A program made the translations under genes and the position numbers. From Deltaproteobacteria bacterium (GTDB lineage: Bacteria > Desulfobacterota > DSM-4660 > Desulfatiglandales > B25-G16), in the NCBI GenBank assembly GCA_019308645.1, contig JAFDHR010000382.1, positions 1-5,536 on the forward strand: a stretch of 5,536 bases of DNA, read 5' to 3'. A model generated the notes under the pieces. That model saw only the letters and a program-made list of their open reading frames with translations. It was not told where the DNA came from and searched no databases. This document shows, piece after piece, positions 1 to 4,953 of the stretch (positions are counted from its first letter, which is position 1; each line of letters starts with the position of its first letter).

Positions 1-161
1 GTGTATTATCAATAAGTTAACATACCACAAAATGGAGTCCATTACCATTTAAAAATACACAAAATAGTGATTTCTCATCTCTTTAAGTTTTATTTAGGGG
101 TGCGAAACTTGAGTAAATAAATAACCTGAGATGATGGGACCAGTTTATTATCTATATTCCT
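1..161. other. Gene-free left edge with small inverted repeats
   Basis: No coding region is supported here. The stretch is AT-rich. It has a short palindrome, AATGGA-G-TCCATT, at 31-43, and a 7-bp inverted pair GTGTATT (1-7) / AATACAC (54-60). Bases 92-101 (ATTTAGGGGT) are the left member of a 10-bp inverted repeat whose partner lies at 502-511, on the far side of the transposase relic. Small hairpins beside a Y1-type transposase would suit that family, which acts on hairpin ends. Linking these particular hairpins to the relic is inference. Confidence 0.4.
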
Positions 162-511
162 ATGCCAGGATTAACCAGATTAGATTTCCCCGGGGTTATA
201 CATCAGCTTATTGAGCTATTACAAGTCGTGGATATACTATTGAAGGGCTTGAACAAAGGGTATTATATCTTTATAGGATTGAGAAAGGGAATTTATACTC
301 AAAAAGCAGGCAAAAGGTTCGAGCGGAAGCAAGAAGTGTGTTTTGCTATTGCGGATAAGGGAGTTGGGAGTAGAAGGGACCCGGATGGCGAAACGCTTAA
401 ATATGAGCCAACCAGGGATCGCATATGCAGTTAGAAAAGGGGAGAAAATTGTTAAGGATAACTATTTTATAATGATCATAGATTTTCATGGTAACAAAAG
501 AACCCCTAAAT
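92..511. repeat. 10-bp inverted repeat flanking the Y1 transposase relic
   Basis: ATTTAGGGGT at 92-101 is the exact reverse complement of ACCCCTAAAT at 502-511. The pair encloses the transposase relic, with 60 bases between the left arm and the start codon, and the right arm just past the last recognisable homology. It may mark the ends of a shrunken element, or it may be chance. IS200/IS605-type elements normally lack long terminal inverted repeats, which weakens the element-end reading. Confidence 0.35.
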
Positions 512-549
512 TCCAGCATTTTTTGAGTCGTATTTTCCTGTATCAATGA
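162..549 (+). pseudogene. Y1/REP-associated (IS200/IS605-like) transposase relic, internally deleted and frameshifted
   Basis: The start at 162 reads MPGLTRLDFPGVIHQ, which resembles the N-terminus of REP-associated Y1 transposases (usually M-P-R-x-x-R-x-D-x-P-G-V-x-H-H). After about 210 the homology moves to another frame (from 218: ITSRGYTIEGLEQRV, then SKSRQKVRAEARSVFCYC). A further shift near 346-352 leads into IRELGVEGTRMAKRL, then NMSQPGIAYAVRKGEKIV. These last pieces match the C-terminal helix-turn-helix domain of the family, in which A-R-S-x-x-C-Y-x-x-x-R-E-L-G is typical. The HUH motif and catalytic tyrosine that should lie between the two ends are absent, so roughly 150 residues have been deleted. 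The remnant cannot encode an active transposase. The frames and residues are read from the sequence; family assignment is by recognition only. Confidence 0.72.
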
Positions 550-558
550 TTACAGAAA

Positions 559-1290
559 TCATGAAGTTGTATCACCGGTTAATATTAGTTTTCGATTTCC
601 CAAAATAGAAATAGTCTTTCTTTGAAATGGTTCCATCACGGTAAGTAGCGCAGGTAAATTTCTCTTTTTCTTCATTTTAACTAGAATCTCATCTGATTTT
701 ATCTCAACACTGCCACTCATAGAAAAAAACTTATTAAAAAGAGTGAAGTCTGTACTATGTGAGTATCCTGGCAGATCCCAGGCGAAGAGACAAATTAGAT
801 TATGGGCGAGAATAGACATGGTAAGATCAAAATCGATTTTAATGACCATTGGGGAGGAAACCCTATTAAGATGGAAGAACTCAATTTGCTCTGAGATACC
901 TTTTTCAACAATCCATCGCCGAGTATATTTTCTAACCATCTCACTTAAAGGCCGACTAAAATCATTTGTGATAATTAGAGCAGGTTTTATCTTGCCATGA
1001 CCGGTAATTGAGATCTGTCTTATCTTATCCCCATAATCTCTCAGGGACACATTTTCATCAATAACTCTTAAGATCCTTTCTTTCCCGTCTGCCATGGGGA
1101 CCCTGATCTTCTTCCATGCTGAAGCGGGTTTCTTATTAAGCTCTTCAACGATATTCTTGCCTCTTCTCCGTATGGTCAAAAACTTAATCCCTTTTTGGTT
1201 CAGTTTGCCAAGGTTTTGGTACGTTGTGAATTTACTGTCAAAGACCAAATATTTCAGCTCATCGGTATCGTTTTTGTAGAAATCTCGAGT
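559..1290 (-). pseudogene. IS4-like DDE transposase, C-terminal fragment (N-terminus lost)
   Basis: This would be a DNA transposase of the RNase H-like DDE class. The frame is open from a stop at 1324-1326 down to the TGA at 559-561. The first usable start is a TTG at 1248, but similarity seems to begin earlier (RDFYKNDTDELKYLVFDS), so the TTG is not the original start. The Asp in VFDSKF (residue 4 from the TTG) fits the second catalytic Asp of IS4-type enzymes. YTRRWIVE (residues 108-115) fits the Y-(2)-R-(3)-E signature with E115 as the catalytic Glu; the Lys/Arg usually found seven residues later is Ile. The first catalytic Asp and the whole N-terminal half are missing. The C-terminus appears intact (KKKRNLPALL, LGNRKLIL). 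The fragment reads toward the Y1 relic. The exact IS family (IS4, IS1634 or other) cannot be settled by eye. It is inactive as it stands. Confidence 0.75.
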
Positions 1291-1302
1291 ATTCGATTTT
1301 AT

Positions 1303-1327
1303 TTGAAAAAATATAAATTTTTTTCAA
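1303..1327. repeat. AT-rich 9-bp inverted repeat at the truncated end of the DDE transposase
   Basis: TTGAAAAAA (1303-1311) and TTTTTTCAA (1319-1327) form perfect arms around a 7-base loop. It lies exactly where the transposase reading frame loses similarity and meets an in-frame stop, so it sits at the breakpoint. A transcript of either strand would end in a T-rich arm, but with almost no G+C in the stem it would be a poor intrinsic terminator. Confidence 0.4.
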
Positions 1328-1363
1328 TCCTTATATCGGCATTTTAGTAGCAAGCACTTTTCC

Positions 1364-1393
1364 TTGAGTTTTCTAATCATAAGATGTTAAAAT
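1364..1393 (+). promoter_or_regulatory. Probable sigma-70-type promoter of the UPF0175/DUF3368 operon, with imperfect palindrome
   Basis: TTGAGT (1364-1369, 4 of 6 to the -35 consensus) is followed after 18 bases by TAAAAT (1388-1393, 5 of 6 to the -10 consensus). Transcription would then start near 1400, about 36 bases before the chosen ATG. An imperfect palindrome, GATGTT-AA-AATATC (1383-1396, 5 of 6 paired), overlaps the -10 box. That is a plausible site for autorepression by the antitoxin or the TA complex, as in many type II modules. The boxes are seen; their use is inferred. Confidence 0.5.
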
Positions 1394-1420
1394 ATCAAAG
1401 TGAACGTGAAATTGGGTAAA

Positions 1421-1429
1421 AGGGGGGAT
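1421..1429 (+). promoter_or_regulatory. G-rich ribosome binding site deciding the antitoxin start
   Basis: The run AGGGGGGAT ends 6 bases before the ATG at 1436. It supports that ATG over the in-frame GTG at 1400, which has no comparable site and coincides with the predicted transcription start. Confidence 0.7.
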
Positions 1430-1435
1430 AAAAAA

Positions 1436-1729
1436 ATGGGAAATGTCCAGGCCGTTATAGATTTACCGGAAGAGCTATACCTTGCCCTTTCTGCCTCCGG
1501 GTTGACTAAGGAAAAAATAGCCGGAGAATCAAGGAAACTTCTAGCGCTGCAATGTTTCAAGGAAAAAGTTCTTTCATTGGGGAGGGCGGGTGAACTCTCG
1601 GGTCTTTCTAAATGGGGTTTCATAGAGTATCTTAGCGATAATGGTGTTCCGGTTGTTGATTATGATCAGGATGAAATGAAACGGGAGTTTGAAATCGCTC
1701 ATACCCTCTCGGAAAGGCTCAAAAAATGA
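1436..1729 (+). CDS. UPF0175 family antitoxin
   Basis: This 97-residue protein is the likely antitoxin of the PIN toxin gene that follows. It should bind and neutralise the nuclease and repress the shared promoter. Residues 7-18 (VIDLPEELYLAL) match the family's N-terminal strand/helix. Residues 33-46 form a helix (RKLLALQCFKEKVL), and SLGRAGELSGLSKWGFIEYL (47-66) is the characteristic helix-turn-helix-like core. The acidic tail around residues 75-86 (VVDYDQDEMKREFE, 73-86) is typical of the family. The length is normal for UPF0175. The ATG is chosen because a strong G-rich ribosome binding site precedes it; an in-frame GTG 36 bases upstream is less likely. The stop overlaps the toxin start by ATGA, indicating translational coupling. 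Family assignment is by motif recognition; the antitoxin role follows from the known pairing of UPF0175 with DUF3368 proteins. No damage is visible. Confidence 0.87.
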   Translation: MGNVQAVIDLPEELYLALSASGLTKEKIAGESRKLLALQCFKEKVLSLGRAGELSGLSKWGFIEYLSDNGVPVVDYDQDEMKREFEIAHTLSERLKK

Positions 1730-2223
1730 TTGTTGTTAGTGATTCCACAATCCTGATTGGGCTGGTAAAAATCGGAAAATTAGGCCTACTCAAAGAAATC
1801 TTTTCTAAGGTTTTTATCCCTGAAGAGGTTTTTAAGGAAGTAGTGGAAAGGGGCAAAGGAAAACCCGGGTCTGAAATCATAACAGAAGCCGCCTGGATCG
1901 AGGCAAAGCCGGTTAAGGACAAAATACAGGTGGCTTTTCTGCTGGGGAGTCTTGAAAGGGGGGAGGCTGAAGTTCTGGTTTTGGCCAGAGAACTGAAGGC
2001 CGATCTAATATTACTGGATGAGGAAAAGGCCAGAAAGAGCGCCGTCATCGCTGGTTTTGAAATAATGGGATTGCCTGGCCTGTTCATTTTGGCCAAGAAC
2101 CTCGGCCTAATTCATGAAGTCCGGCCCCTCGTTGATGAACTTATGATAAAGAAGTTCAGAATCAGTGATAAACTAATTGAGGAAACATTAAGCAAGGCCG
2201 GCGAATCGCCTATTAACCGTTAG
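1726..2223 (+). CDS. DUF3368 PIN-domain toxin (VapC-like ribonuclease)
   Basis: This 165-residue protein has a PIN-fold, metal-dependent ribonuclease core, expected to act on cytoplasmic RNA unless held by the UPF0175 partner. It starts MIVVSDSTILIGL, giving the first conserved acid, D6. IPEEVFKEVVERG (31-43) supplies a second acid (E38). GEAEVLVLA (79-87) carries E80/E82, and LILLDEEKAR (94-103) carries D98. The following GLPGLFILAKNLGLI (115-129) and the C-terminal segment ISDKLIEETLSKAGE (146-160) are diagnostic of DUF3368 and longer than in classical VapC. All expected acidic residues are present, so it looks functional. In most relatives the start reads S-D-T-S; here it is S-D-S-T, a conservative change. 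The target RNA cannot be inferred. No ribosome binding site of its own is evident, consistent with coupling to the antitoxin through the 4-nt overlap. Confidence 0.88.
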   Translation: MIVVSDSTILIGLVKIGKLGLLKEIFSKVFIPEEVFKEVVERGKGKPGSEIITEAAWIEAKPVKDKIQVAFLLGSLERGEAEVLVLARELKADLILLDEEKARKSAVIAGFEIMGLPGLFILAKNLGLIHEVRPLVDELMIKKFRISDKLIEETLSKAGESPINR

Positions 2224-2506
2224 ATCCAGAAAAATGACACATCTTAGCAAACATGAGTTTGGGGACATCCTATATTCCGCCTGTCAAGAGAAAAAGTGAA
2301 TAAGCTATAATTGCTGTAATATCAATAGGATATAAAGCACCACTTATTTTAAGCATACCTCCCCTTTAGCCCATTAACGGACTTTTTTGGTTTGTTCGGC
2401 GAGTCTCTCACTGCCAATGAACTCAGCACCTCATTCCTTCGACAAGCTCAGAATAAACGTTATAAGTATCCGGCATACCACACAAAGGCAGTTGCCAATC
2501 ATCCCT

Positions 2507-2534
2507 GCCTGTGCGTGAACGCACGCAGACAGGC
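2507..2534. repeat. GC-rich hairpin, 11-bp stem
   Basis: GCCTGT-GCGTG (2507-2517) pairs with CACGC-ACAGGC (2522-2526 and 2529-2534), with the four-base loop AACG and a two-base bulge AG at 2527-2528. No T-run follows, so it is not a typical terminator. It appears to be part of a GC-rich repeat unit together with the hairpin at 2559-2578. Confidence 0.55.
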
Positions 2535-2558
2535 CTTATCCAAGTTGCAAAGTTCAGT

Positions 2559-2578
2559 CCCGCCAAAAAGACGGCGGG
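2559..2578. repeat. GC-rich hairpin, 6-bp stem
   Basis: CCCGCC (2559-2564) and GGCGGG (2573-2578) are perfect inverted arms around the loop AAAAAGAC. GGCGGGCAGG here resembles GGCGGGAAGGCAG at 5034-5046, suggesting that both GC-rich patches in the window belong to one dispersed repeat type. Confidence 0.5.
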
Positions 2579-2714
2579 CAGGGGCCGGCCAATAGACATT
2601 ACTTGCAATTGAATACTCTTGTATTGCTTGGTTGGTCTGGAAGATCCATACAGGGTCCCTCCCGAGGTCCTTGAACGGCCCCAACGCCCATAATCGGGCT
2701 CTCTCACCGAATTT

Positions 2715-3052
2715 GATTTTGAGGTAGGCCGGATCAAACGGCTCTTTTTTCTTCATTAAAGTCCATGCGATCACCAACATCTTTGCAGCCAGTTTTACTC
2801 TCATCTTGGTCTTTATCCCCTTTTCCCTTTCCCGGCCTCTAAGTGTATTGGTGTAATAGCTTATGAAGTACTTATTTTTGCATGAGGCGATAAATGCCGC
2901 TTGATGTTCCCGCTACGGTTCGCATTAAGATCCATGCCGGCCATTTTCAAGACCTGGCTCGCTGAATTAAATCGAAATGGATTCCCAATGGCAGCAAGGA
3001 CCTTTGAAGAAACATCGGATTCGAGCAGAATCTTGCAATCCTCGACAGGCAC
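2715..3052 (-). pseudogene. IS110-family transposase relic (C-terminal part, internal deletion)
   Basis: Reading the minus strand from 3052, VLAAIGNPFRFNSASQVLKM followed by AGMDLNANRSG corresponds to the central Transposase_20-type segment of IS110 enzymes (A-x-I-G-x-x-x-R-F-x-S-A ... A-G-x). Near 2901-2911 the frame shifts to QAAFIASCKNKYFISYYTNT, then LRGREREKGIKTKMRVKLAA, then KMLVIAWTLMKKKEPFDPAYLK, the family's C-terminal end with its conserved A-x-K-M/L-L-x-I. The piece usually found between these blocks (about 20-25 residues with a K-R-G motif) is missing, so the join is a small deletion plus frameshift. The N-terminal DEDD catalytic domain is absent altogether; the similarity stops where the ogg-like fragment begins. 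The relic is inactive. Confidence 0.68.
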
Positions 3053-3055
3053 ATA

Positions 3056-3263
3056 GTAAGAAATTTACAATTTGTTGGTGTGATAAAAGAGATTCCAGGC
3101 TCTTTATCAAAAGGAAGGTATTTTGAAATAGAAAAATTTATCAAAAGGAAGGTATTTTGAAATAGAAAAAAGGATGATGGAATTCTCAAAAGCAGTTCAA
3201 ATACCCATGAGCCATCTCGACCTGGTGTTGTGGTATAAAGAGACAGGTGAGATATTTAAATAG
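3056..3263 (+). pseudogene. N-glycosylase/DNA lyase (Ogg2-type 8-oxoguanine glycosylase), 3' fragment broken by a tandem duplication
   Basis: An intact protein of this family removes 8-oxoguanine from DNA and nicks the abasic site (base excision repair). Only the C-terminal end remains. In one frame, NLQFVGVIKEIPGSLSKGRY is followed by FEIEK. After a 34-bp duplication the frame changes to RMMEFSKAVQIPMSHLDLVL, then WYKETGEIFK and a TAG at 3261. The ending L-D-L-x-L-W-Y-x-x-T-G-x-x-x-K is how members of this family typically finish. Removing one of the two 34-bp copies (34 = 3x11+1) joins the two halves into one continuous frame that matches the family throughout, so the duplication caused the frameshift. 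The catalytic helix-hairpin-helix Lys/Asp region and all upstream sequence are missing; the homology stops where the IS110 relic begins. The family name is from motif memory. Confidence 0.7.
3103..3170 (+). repeat. Perfect 34-bp direct tandem duplication
   Basis: Bases 3103-3136 and 3137-3170 are identical over all 34 positions and directly adjacent. Each copy begins TTTATCAAAAGGAAGG and ends TTTTGAAATAGAAAAA. The perfect identity suggests a recent event such as replication slippage. It lies inside the ogg-like fragment and shifts its frame. Confidence 0.95.
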
Positions 3264-3388
3264 AGGTAACATACTCCTTTGAACCTTACAACCTGCGTAG
3301 TTATCATTCCTTAAGATATATTACTGAATATTATCTCACATAGTCCTTAAAAACGGATAAGAGGAAAAGACAATGATTCATTAATGAC
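3264..3388. other. AT-rich spacer before the second TA promoter
   Basis: No open frame with a ribosome binding site and no clear hairpin terminator were found. It separates the ogg-like fragment from the promoter at 3389. Confidence 0.4.
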
Positions 3389-3417
3389 TTGACAGGCCTT
3401 TAATATCTGGCTATTAT
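3389..3417 (+). promoter_or_regulatory. Strong sigma-70-type promoter of the Phd/PIN operon
   Basis: TTGACA (3389-3394) is a perfect -35 box. After exactly 17 bases, TATTAT (3412-3417) matches 5 of 6 positions of the -10 box. This is the best promoter in the window. Transcription would begin near 3424, giving a leader of about 44 bases before the GTG start. Confidence 0.75.
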
Positions 3418-3424
3418 AGCTATA
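3410..3424. promoter_or_regulatory. Nested palindromes over the -10 box (candidate TA operator)
   Basis: GCTAT-T-ATAGC (3410-3420) is a perfect palindrome covering the -10 box. It overlaps a second perfect palindrome, TATAGCTATA (3415-3424), reaching the likely transcription start. Phd/YefM antitoxins bind short palindromes at their own promoters, so this is the natural candidate for autorepression. Binding is inferred from position and symmetry only. Confidence 0.5.
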
Positions 3425-3452
3425 TGTTTTATGTAATCAAATCAGCATGTCT

Positions 3453-3460
3453 AAAGGGGG
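3453..3460 (+). promoter_or_regulatory. Ribosome binding site selecting a GTG start
   Basis: AAAGGGGG lies 7 bases before the GTG at 3468. The alternative ATG at 3447 is upstream of this site and has no good site of its own, so the GTG is preferred. The site closely resembles the one before the UPF0175 gene. Confidence 0.7.
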
Positions 3461-3467
3461 ATATTTC

Positions 3468-3779
3468 GTGATAAGAGTTAACATAACAGAAATAAAAAAT
3501 CGGTTGAGCCATTACCTCAGACTCGTTAAGGGTGGGGATGAAATTGAAATTGTTGACAGAAGCACACCCTTAGCTCGAGTTGTTGGGGTAGGAAATGCGC
3601 CTGACAGCAAACAAGGATCTTCATGGGTAAAAGAGATGTATGATTTGGGAATCGTTTTGCTGCCCAAGAAGACCCAGGTATCCTCTGGTTTTTTGAGTAT
3701 AGACGAGGTGATATCATTTGGAGGGAACACCTGTGGAGTTCTGGATGCGCTTTTGGATGAAAGGAATAAAGGACGATGA
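3468..3779 (+). CDS. Phd/YefM-family antitoxin
   Basis: This 103-residue protein is the likely antitoxin for the PIN toxin that follows. It begins (M)IRVNITEIKNRLSHYLRLVK, then GGDEIEIVDRSTPLARVVG. This is the classic Phd/YefM N-terminal DNA-binding and dimerisation domain (residues 1-40): I-T-E-x-K-x-x-L at the start, then a D-R-x-x-P-x-A-R-V motif. The C-terminal part (about 41-103), usually disordered until it wraps the toxin, includes SSWVKEMYDLGIVLLPKK and a tail ending LLDERNKGR. The GTG start is chosen on the ribosome binding site and because the extra residues from the ATG at 3447 (MSKGGYF) precede the usual family start. Its stop overlaps the toxin start by ATGA. At 103 residues it is slightly longer than many family members (75-90). 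It should repress the palindromic promoter just upstream. Confidence 0.87.
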   Translation: MIRVNITEIKNRLSHYLRLVKGGDEIEIVDRSTPLARVVGVGNAPDSKQGSSWVKEMYDLGIVLLPKKTQVSSGFLSIDEVISFGGNTCGVLDALLDERNKGR

Positions 3780-4201
3780 GATTTTGGGATTCCTCAGCAA
3801 TTGTACCCCTCTTGGTGCTTGAAAAAGAGACAAAACAGTGCATTAGAGCTTTCCAATCTGATCCAGAGGTCATGGTCTGGACAATGAGCAAGATTGAGGT
3901 ATTCAGTGCTCTGTGTAGAAGGTTTCGTGAAGGTGGCTTAAGAGAAATCGATTTTGATTCAGCAAAGAAAAGAATGAATGATTTTTTTGATACAGCTTTT
4001 GAGATTGTCTCTCTCCCGAAGGTAAAAGATAGAGCGCTCCGGCTTTTGCAAGTGCATCAGTTGAGGGCAGCAGATGCCATGCAGCTTGCCTCAGTTTTGG
4101 TGACGACGCAGGAAGACCCTTCAAGAATGCAGATCATGAGTTTTGACAATAGACTCACTCTGGCAGCCAAGCGCGAAGGCTTTACTGTTAACCCAGATTA
4201 A
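3776..4201 (+). CDS. vapC: PIN-domain toxin (VapC family ribonuclease)
   Basis: This 141-residue PIN-domain protein is predicted to be a Mg2+-dependent RNase neutralised by the Phd-type antitoxin encoded just before it. The acidic residues line up with the PIN active site: D5 in RFWDSSAIVPLL, E41 in SKIEVFSAL, D100 in RAADAMQLASVL and D124 in SFDNRLTLAA. The order D, E, D, D and the spacings are standard, and nothing needed for activity seems missing. W-D-S-S-A and the A-A-D-A-x-Q-L-A block are typical of VapC proteins paired with Phd-type antitoxins. Translation is probably coupled by the 4-nt ATGA overlap. The RNA target cannot be told from sequence; related enzymes cut tRNA anticodon loops or the 23S rRNA sarcin-ricin loop. 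The symbol is used in the family sense. Confidence 0.88.
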   Translation: MRFWDSSAIVPLLVLEKETKQCIRAFQSDPEVMVWTMSKIEVFSALCRRFREGGLREIDFDSAKKRMNDFFDTAFEIVSLPKVKDRALRLLQVHQLRAADAMQLASVLVTTQEDPSRMQIMSFDNRLTLAAKREGFTVNPD

Positions 4202-4273
4202 CATCCAGCCCCTTAAATGCGTTGAGCTTCCATTTAATATTATAAATCTTTACAACAAGCTAATTGTGTGCTA

Positions 4274-4288
4274 CACGTAAATTATGTG
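4274..4288. promoter_or_regulatory. Imperfect palindrome before the third TA operon (candidate operator)
   Basis: CACGTAA-A-TTATGTG (6 of 7 pairs match) lies 23 bases before the antitoxin ATG. A weak promoter can be drawn from TTTACA (4249-4254) and, 17 bases on, TACACG (4272-4277), which the palindrome would overlap. The -10 match is poor (3 of 6), so the promoter itself is uncertain. Ribbon-helix-helix antitoxins commonly bind such inverted sites. Confidence 0.35.
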
Positions 4289-4310
4289 AAATAAAATAGG
4301 GAGGGGCAAA

Positions 4311-4544
4311 ATGAAGCAAAACATTACTCTAAGCATTGAGAAGGATATAATAAAGAAAGGTAAAATAATAGCAGCCCAAGAAGACACTTCGATTAGTAAA
4401 ATGCTAAGTGAGCAATTAAAGCAGATCATCGACAGGGAAGAGCAGTATGAAGCTGCCAAGCGCAGCGCCTTGCAAACCCTAAAGAAAGGATTTCGACTGG
4501 GAGGCAAGATAACCTGGAAGCGCGAGGATCTGTATGAGAGATAA
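4311..4544 (+). CDS. Short ribbon-helix-helix-like antitoxin (DUF6364/VapB-like)
   Basis: This 77-residue protein is the likely antitoxin for the third PIN toxin. The N-terminus, KQNITLSIEKDIIKKGKIIA (2-21), then AQEDTSISKMLSEQLKQIID (22-41), reads as strand, helix, helix, the pattern of Arc/MetJ-type ribbon-helix-helix DNA-binding dimers. The phrase N-I-T-L-S-I-x-K-D ... K-x-I-A-A-x-x-x-x-S-I-S is typical of DUF6364-like VapB proteins. The C-terminal tail GFRLGGKITWKREDLYER (60-77) matches the G-x-x-L-G-G ... R-E-D/E-L-x-x-R ending that contacts the toxin. A strong site, GGGAGGGG (4299-4306), precedes the ATG by 4 bases. The end overlaps the toxin start by 11 nt. Exact Pfam membership is uncertain, but the role is well supported by context. 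Confidence 0.82.
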   Translation: MKQNITLSIEKDIIKKGKIIAAQEDTSISKMLSEQLKQIIDREEQYEAAKRSALQTLKKGFRLGGKITWKREDLYER

Positions 4545-4953
4545 TATTTTTCTTGACACAAACATTCTCGTCTACGCCCATGACCTTGACGCAGGAGGTA
4601 AACATAATGTGGCTGCAAAAATCATCCACCAACTGTGGGAGTCGAAAAATGGGGTATTGAGTACCCAGGTTCTTCAGGAATTTTATGTGACACTGACAAA
4701 GAAAATGGCCCGACCTCTTAACAAGATGGCAACGAGAAAAATATTGAAGGAGTACTTTTCTTGGCAGGTGGTTATAAATGATCTGCAAATAATTTTTCAA
4801 GCGAGCGAAATCGAAGAAGATTATAAAATATCTTTTTGGGATGCCTTGATTGTTTCAGCTGCCTATTCCAAAAATGTTGCCACGATTTTTACAGAGGATC
4901 TCAATCATGGACAATATATAGAAGGGATCTTTATCCAAAATCCATTTATTTAA
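4534..4953 (+). CDS. vapC: PIN-domain toxin (VapC family ribonuclease)
   Basis: This 139-residue PIN-domain protein is a predicted RNase partnered with the short antitoxin before it. The active-site acids are D8 in IFLDTNILVYAHD, E49 in STQVLQEFYVTL, D103 in SFWDALIVSAA and D122 in FTEDLNHGQ. F-L-D-T-N-I-L-V-Y and the T-E-D-L-x-x-G-Q block are standard PIN signatures, and T-E-D-L-N-H-G-Q is common in VapCs linked to DUF6364-like antitoxins. Full length and undamaged. The start is fixed by the D-T-N motif close to the N-terminus; the 11-nt overlap means the ATG lies within the antitoxin frame, so translation should be coupled. It shares only the PIN acids and general pattern with the other two toxins here, so it is not a recent duplicate of either. 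Its RNA target is unknown. Confidence 0.9.
   Translation: MRDNIFLDTNILVYAHDLDAGGKHNVAAKIIHQLWESKNGVLSTQVLQEFYVTLTKKMARPLNKMATRKILKEYFSWQVVINDLQIIFQASEIEEDYKISFWDALIVSAAYSKNVATIFTEDLNHGQYIEGIFIQNPFI

Larger units (their letters stand above)
2224..2714. other. Gene-free stretch with repeat debris
   Basis: No convincing gene is seen. The composition changes inside the stretch: AT-rich up to about 2390, then GC-rich to about 2600. TTTGGGGACATCCTATATTCC (2258-2278) resembles, from memory, flanks of REP-type transposase genes in other genomes. CTTCGACAAGCTCAGAATAA (2438-2457) is close to a dispersed motif I recall from many environmental bacterial genomes. Two GC-rich hairpins follow (listed separately). 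Open frames on the minus strand between 2499 and 2714 continue past the end of the IS110 homology and appear to be read-through into repeat sequence rather than real protein. Confidence 0.45.

Noticed and set aside
546..562. ATGATT/AATCAT hairpin at the end of the DDE transposase as terminator or element end
   Set aside because: Only 6 bp, AT-rich and without a T-run; no matching structure seen at the other end of the fragment.
743..1279. Plus-strand open frames opposite the DDE transposase
   Set aside because: They are antisense to a frame with clear transposase motifs and show no family resemblance or ribosome binding site.
557..1386. Similar words AATCATGAAGTTG (557) and AATCATAAGATG (1375) as a target-site duplication around the transposase
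   Set aside because: Imperfect beyond the first six bases, and the element's N-terminal end is missing, so the positions do not mark true ends.
1719..2096. Minus-strand 125-codon open frame opposite the DUF3368 toxin
   Set aside because: Antisense shadow; Ser/Pro-rich low-complexity translation, and the plus strand carries a well-conserved PIN protein.
2201..2400. Intrinsic terminator after the first TA operon, suggested by the T-run near 2383-2388
   Set aside because: No stable stem precedes the T-run.
2392..2595. Plus-strand frame of 67 codons
   Set aside because: It reads through the GC-rich hairpins and repeat-like motifs; no motif and no ribosome binding site.
3526..3891. Minus-strand 121-codon frame across the Phd/PIN operon
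   Set aside because: Antisense to two overlapping genes with strong family motifs.
4271..4800. Two long minus-strand frames across the third TA operon
   Set aside because: Antisense to well-supported genes; translations show no recognisable domain.
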